Of a DNA stretch of 43,581 nt, positions 40,217 through 43,581 are shown one piece after another; position 1 is the first letter of the stretch, and the number at the start of each line of letters is the position of its first letter. The stretch comes from Candidatus Nanoarchaeia archaeon (GTDB lineage Archaea > Nanobdellota > Nanobdellia > Woesearchaeales > WJIZ01), in the NCBI GenBank assembly GCA_028279765.1, contig JANQND010000003.1:1-43581 (forward strand). The letters run 5' to 3'. Below the pieces are notes generated by a model that was given only the letters and a program-made list of their open reading frames with translations, was not told the origin of the DNA and ran no database searches. Both the position numbers and the translations under genes were made by a program.

Positions 40217-41041
40217 ATGGCTAGCAAACCATCTAAGGAACTTAGGACAGCACTTCTTTTTGCTGTTCTTTACTCTAAGGTACATCTTCCTCGTAGTGAT
40301 CTTTTTTTGGATGAAAAATCTTTGCGCTCATATAATATTATCAGAAAAATTACTAGTGGAACGAGAAGTAAGTTTGAAGATGCCAGGCTTCAAGAAGCTT
40401 TAGCAGTTTATGATATTCTTAATGGTTCTGATTCTGAGATTATTATTAATCTGAGAGGAGATTTATCTCCTTATGGTGTAGATTGGGCAACAAGAAACCC
40501 TGGAAAGGTTTATGTTGACGTAACTAATCCAGAGATTGCAGAATATAAGCGAAAAATTATTCAGGATGAATTTAATAGTATTGACGGATACTATATTCTT
40601 GGAGCAGATCCCTTATATGATGACCTTGCCAGCAAGATAGATAATGAAGTAGGCAGACCGTTAAAAGGCAAAAAGACAGAGGCCTACTTCATCGGAAAAG
40701 GAGCATATCTTAATCATTCACAGTACGATCAGGCAATGCAAAATATTTCTCGTAGCTTAGATTGGATAAAAGGTGAAGAAATAGCTTCCCTGGTTTTTGA
40801 CGATGCAAACCCGCATTCACCTAATAAACCGGGAAAGCGACAGACGATTCTCATAAAGCTTGTGGGTAGAAGTACGATTAATAGTCACTTTGATGGAGAT
40901 AAGAATAAGGCTAAGGAGTATTTTCGAGAATTAGGTTTCTTTGATTATGACTCACTGGATGGCATTCTTTCGAGATACTCCCTACTTACAGGAAACCACC
41001 CTTTTAATCCCATTGCCAGAGTGTCAAAGGCATCACCATAA
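40217..41041 (+). CDS. LCM-like (leucine carboxyl methyltransferase fold) protein, divergent
   Basis: A protein of 274 aa whose central part follows the LCM/TcmP O-methyltransferase layout: a substrate-helix region (FEDARLQEALAVYDIL), a motif I position (IIINLRGDLSPYGVDW), the motif II strand (VYVDVTNPEIAEYKRKII), and a FIGKGAYLNHSQYDQA segment in place of the family's EGLLMYL. The Gly-rich SAM loop reads LRGDLSP rather than LGAGLDT, so SAM binding may be altered or lost. The ATG at 40217 is set by the TATA box; in-frame codons further upstream are not supported. It ends 2 bases from the convergent geranylgeranyl reductase gene. Confidence 0.6.
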   Translation: MASKPSKELRTALLFAVLYSKVHLPRSDLFLDEKSLRSYNIIRKITSGTRSKFEDARLQEALAVYDILNGSDSEIIINLRGDLSPYGVDWATRNPGKVYVDVTNPEIAEYKRKIIQDEFNSIDGYYILGADPLYDDLASKIDNEVGRPLKGKKTEAYFIGKGAYLNHSQYDQAMQNISRSLDWIKGEEIASLVFDDANPHSPNKPGKRQTILIKLVGRSTINSHFDGDKNKAKEYFRELGFFDYDSLDGILSRYSLLTGNHPFNPIARVSKASP

Positions 41042-41043
41042 CC

Positions 41044-42144
41044 CTACTTACTAAACACCTGAGAACTCAATTTATTCTTGAAAATATCAAAACCTAATTT
41101 CCAGAGTTTCGCTTCCTTCATCAATAACTGAACCATAAATTTGCTTGGGAAATTGCGATCATGCTTTGCCAGAACATCGTTATTGCTTTTTTTCTGAAAA
41201 ATCTGCACCATTTCATTTGCTTCTTTTTCAGACATATGGTTCATCATCTCTCTCATTTTTAGGCTGATCCATAAATCCTTTGCCAACTTCTTATTCACAT
41301 TCTTGATGTAGGTTTCCTTATCCTTTGCAAGATAGTCTCCAGCAATCATCCCGTAAATAATTCCACCATAGGTTGTCGCTTTTACCTGAGTTGCAGCATC
41401 TCCTATCAGGAAAATATCTTCTTTTTTCCTGCGCAGTTGTTGCTTGGGATTATACATGGGGATAAATCCTGACTGATCCTCAAGGATTTTGCTTGCTCCT
41501 AACAATTTTTTGTAATCTTCTTTGAGCTTTCTATCGTCTACACCTATAACGCCCACTCTGGCAACTTTGTCATCTTCAGGAACCACCCAGGAAAACTCGC
41601 CTAAGTTGAGATGTACTTCCGTTACTCCTTCTTCTAAACTCGGAAACCTGCAGCGTGCCTGCCATCCTTTTACGTACTCTCTTTTTCCTAGTATTCCTGC
41701 TGCTTTCGCGACAGGACTAAAAGGGCCATCAGCCCCCACGATCATGTTAGTTTGATAGGTTTTTTTGCTTGTTTTGATGCGGTATTCTTTTCCTTCTTTT
41801 TTGTAGCCTAGAAATTTTTCTCCAAGATGAAGATTGACCCCTTTATCTATTGCTTTTTGAAGAATGAACTGATCGAATTTTGCCCGATCTAACACCATAT
41901 TTGTCTTATTGAGATCCACATACATTGCTTTGCCGTCAGGCGCGATCATTTTGAATTGCTTAATCTTTGAAACAATGAGCTCCTGAGGTATTGCAGTGAA
42001 TTGCTGAACAGAATCTGTGAGAATGCCTGTACATGCAATCGGCTCGCCGCAGGTTTGATGCTCCTCAAAGAGATGAACAGAATCATGGCTCTCCCTTGAT
42101 GCGTAAAAACTCCCTGCAGGGCCCGCCCCAATAACAGATATCAT
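41044..42144 (-). CDS. Geranylgeranyl reductase family flavoprotein
   Basis: Saturates geranylgeranyl chains of archaeal ether lipids using FAD. The 366-aa protein starts with the dinucleotide fold VIGAGPAGS, has CGEPIACTGIL near 32 (with the Cys pair seen in the family), VGADGPFSPVAKAAG near 136, and the second FAD motif FLIGDAATQVKATTYGGIIYGM near 246. It fits with the archaetidyl-lipid genes at 9-11 kb and the isoprenoid genes next door. A menaquinone-specific or chlorophyll-type reductase is less likely in this setting. Leaderless. Confidence 0.88.
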   Translation of the reverse strand: MISVIGAGPAGSFYASRESHDSVHLFEEHQTCGEPIACTGILTDSVQQFTAIPQELIVSKIKQFKMIAPDGKAMYVDLNKTNMVLDRAKFDQFILQKAIDKGVNLHLGEKFLGYKKEGKEYRIKTSKKTYQTNMIVGADGPFSPVAKAAGILGKREYVKGWQARCRFPSLEEGVTEVHLNLGEFSWVVPEDDKVARVGVIGVDDRKLKEDYKKLLGASKILEDQSGFIPMYNPKQQLRRKKEDIFLIGDAATQVKATTYGGIIYGMIAGDYLAKDKETYIKNVNKKLAKDLWISLKMREMMNHMSEKEANEMVQIFQKKSNNDVLAKHDRNFPSKFMVQLLMKEAKLWKLGFDIFKNKLSSQVFSK

Positions 42145-42166
42145 CGACCATGTGATTTGGACAACC

Positions 42167-42174
42167 TTTATATA
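42167..42174. promoter_or_regulatory. Shared TATA box between geranylgeranyl reductase and surface gene
   Basis: TTTATATA lies 27 bases before the reductase ATG on the minus strand (TATATAAA) and about 34 bases before the surface-protein ATG at 42204 on the plus strand. Confidence 0.55.
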
Positions 42175-42203
42175 CCTTATCTTTCCTGATAAAGAGAGTA
42201 AAC

Positions 42204-43581
42204 ATGAAGCAGAAAAAGGGGCAAATTGTGCTTATCGGAATGATTTTAATAATTTTTCTTGTGGGCGGAGTTTTCGCTCTTTTTTTTAATTATTTTTCAG
42301 GCGGAAACGAAGAAAGCCGCGGATATGAAAACTTGCATGAAGATGCAGTATTTGCAAGCGACAACCTGCTCTCGCAGGGCTTTCCAAGGTCATGGGATGC
42401 GCAGAGCGTGCAAAAACTGGGGCTCCTTGAAGGAGATAAAGTATTGATGAGCAACCTGGCAGAGTTTTCGAAGTTTAATTATTCAAAGAGTAAACTGATG
42501 ATTGGTATTCAGCAGGACTATATGTTTTATTTTGAGCATGCGAACGGTACTATTCTTCCTATTGAAGTTGATGGCGGCTCAATTGAGTTTTTAGGCTGGA
42601 GCGGAATACCCGGACAGAATGGGAACGGCGGAGGGCCATTTCCTGTGTTTTTCAACCTGATTGACGGCAAAACCAGCAACCTTGCACGAGAAGAGCGGTT
42701 CATTAATTTTGAAGAAGGGTATACTCCAAATAATAAGGCAAAGCTTACGCTCTATACCTGGGATTCTCTTATTGATGATCTTGATTCCTATAGCTGCGAG
42801 TGCGATCCGGTCAATATCTCAGAGTATATAACGGACTATTGTGGGGACACTCTTGTTCAGCCTGAATTAAGCGAGCAATGTGATGACGGGAATGATGCCA
42901 ATGGAGATGGCTGCTCTTCGAGCTGTCTTAATGAGTACTGCGGAGATGATGTTTTGCAGCCAGGCACAGAAGAGTGCGATGAGGGGAATAAGAATGGAGC
43001 TACGGACTCTGTTTGTCAATCAGATTGCACCCTTCAGGATCTTGCAGGATACTGGAGCTTTAATGAGAGTTTTAATGATTTGTCTGGATATGCGAATCAT
43101 GGAATAGCAGGTAATGGAAGCGTAAACATAACCAATGGAAGCCTTGCTTTGCAGGGAGGAGAAGGGGACTATATCGAAATTCCTGATTCAGATTCCCTGG
43201 ATATAACAGATGAAATAACTCTGTCTTCCTGTGTTAAACTGGACAGCTTTACTAATAAGTGTTATATGAAGATTATTATGAAATCAATTCCTGACCCGAC
43301 AACCTGGCCCTGGGAGTTGTATACGCTGGATTTTCCCTGCACCAGTACGAAAAAACGGCCAAGGTTCATCATCTCTGATGGTGACACTGTTGATATTACA
43401 CATGAAGTAGTCCAGGCACCTGAGGACCTAAAGGAAGATACCTGGTACCATCTTGCAGGTACCTATGACGGTTCATTGATGAAACTATTCATTAACGGGA
43501 CACTGGTGAATACGCACTCTACTTCAATTACTATTGGCACAAACGATGAGCCGCTGAGAATCGGCAGGACAACTGCATATC
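42204..43581 (+). CDS. Surface protein with pilin-like N-terminus, DUF4215 repeats and LamG domain; 3' end cut off
   Basis: The frame runs without a stop from the ATG at 42204 to the window edge (459 codons seen). The N-terminus MKQKKGQIVLIGMILIIFLVG resembles an archaeal class III (type IV pilin-like) signal, KKG followed by Q and a hydrophobic helix, though the usual Glu at +5 is missing. Then come an extracytoplasmic region of about 180 residues, two DUF4215 repeats (CGDTLVQPELSEQCDDGN near 215 and CGDDVLQPGTEECDEGN near 247), and a LamG domain from about 277 (LAGYWSFNESFNDLSG, YHLAGTYDGS, LFINGTLV). The same modules occur in the two surface proteins at the left end, suggesting a shared family and possibly shared ligands. 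It is divergent from the geranylgeranyl reductase gene. Confidence 0.8.
   Translation, partial: MKQKKGQIVLIGMILIIFLVGGVFALFFNYFSGGNEESRGYENLHEDAVFASDNLLSQGFPRSWDAQSVQKLGLLEGDKVLMSNLAEFSKFNYSKSKLMIGIQQDYMFYFEHANGTILPIEVDGGSIEFLGWSGIPGQNGNGGGPFPVFFNLIDGKTSNLAREERFINFEEGYTPNNKAKLTLYTWDSLIDDLDSYSCECDPVNISEYITDYCGDTLVQPELSEQCDDGNDANGDGCSSSCLNEYCGDDVLQPGTEECDEGNKNGATDSVCQSDCTLQDLAGYWSFNESFNDLSGYANHGIAGNGSVNITNGSLALQGGEGDYIEIPDSDSLDITDEITLSSCVKLDSFTNKCYMKIIMKSIPDPTTWPWELYTLDFPCTSTKKRPRFIISDGDTVDITHEVVQAPEDLKEDTWYHLAGTYDGSLMKLFINGTLVNTHSTSITIGTNDEPLRIGRTTAY

Noticed and set aside
42259-43107. Two short plus-strand ORFs (42259-42447 and 42880-43107)
   Set aside because: They are out-of-frame shadows of the long open frame 42204-43581, whose composition and domains are clearly coding.

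Overview
The window looks like part of a chromosome of a low-GC archaeon, most likely a DPANN lineage (Woesearchaeota- or Pacearchaeota-like). Archaeal marks are CDP-archaeol synthase, an archaetidylserine-synthase-type enzyme, a geranylgeranyl reductase, a SAMP/TtuB-type sulfur carrier beside a TtuA-type tRNA thiolase, a RaSEA-like radical SAM enzyme, three TrmB-type regulators, pyruvoyl-dependent arginine decarboxylase, and tRNA genes with insertions. TATA boxes lie about 25-29 bases ahead of many start codons, implying mostly leaderless mRNAs. Mixed in are bacterial-looking genes: RpiB, a TGS/editing-domain ThrRS, ThyA-FolA, PgsA-like domains, and IspG and IspH of the MEP isoprenoid pathway. 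The lineage is inferred; there is no rRNA or ribosomal protein gene here.

Layout. 1-8.2 kb: two large paralogous cell-surface proteins (Cys-rich DUF4215/MopE-like repeats, a LamG domain, Ser/Gly linker, one membrane span, short cytoplasmic tail), the first cut by the window edge, separated by a CTTT microsatellite. 8.2-11.3 kb: rpiB, a small membrane protein, and a phospholipid operon (archaetidylserine-synthase-like, carS, a fusion of two CDP-alcohol phosphatidyltransferases). 11.4-14.7 kb: a tightly coupled four-gene operon (SpeD-like, TrpB2-like, RaSEA-like, QueC-like), divergent from a TrmB-type regulator at 14.8 kb; this is the best candidate for an undescribed pathway. 15.7-18.0 kb: a three-gene membrane operon led by an M64-type metallopeptidase. 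18.0-18.3 kb: two adjacent tRNA genes (probable Arg-UCU and clear Ile-GAU), both with D-loop insertions. 18.4-24.1 kb: a TauE/SafE permease, thrS, a 173-bp branched inverted repeat, a PD-(D/E)XK-like ORF, a MutY-type glycosylase lacking its Fe-S cysteines, a tandem Lrp/AsnC regulator, and arginine decarboxylase. 24.0-28.6 kb: ttuA-ttuB, the second TrmB regulator, a methyltransferase, YgfZ-like and TPR proteins. 28.7-31.4 kb: a DUF1858-IscA fusion, superoxide dismutase, thyA-folA. 31.5-36.9 kb: the third TrmB regulator divergent from asnB plus a PvcA/Dit1-like gene, a tRNA methylthiotransferase, and DNA polymerase IV. 37.0-42.1 kb: ispH, squalene-synthase-like gene, ispG, an LCM-like methyltransferase, geranylgeranyl reductase. 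From 42.2 kb to the edge: a third surface protein (DUF4215 plus LamG), running off the window.

How genes fit together. Isoprenoid and lipid genes (ispH, ispG, squalene-synthase-like, carS, archaetidylserine-synthase-like, the tandem phosphatidyltransferase, geranylgeranyl reductase) form a partial route from MEP precursors to archaeal polar lipids. Each TrmB-type gene is head-to-head with a metabolic gene or operon, with an inverted repeat in the shared region. tRNA modification is well represented (TtuA/TtuB, MtaB-like, QueC/RaSEA-like). No intergenic stretch exceeds 300 bases. I found no CRISPR array, IS element, rRNA or prophage.
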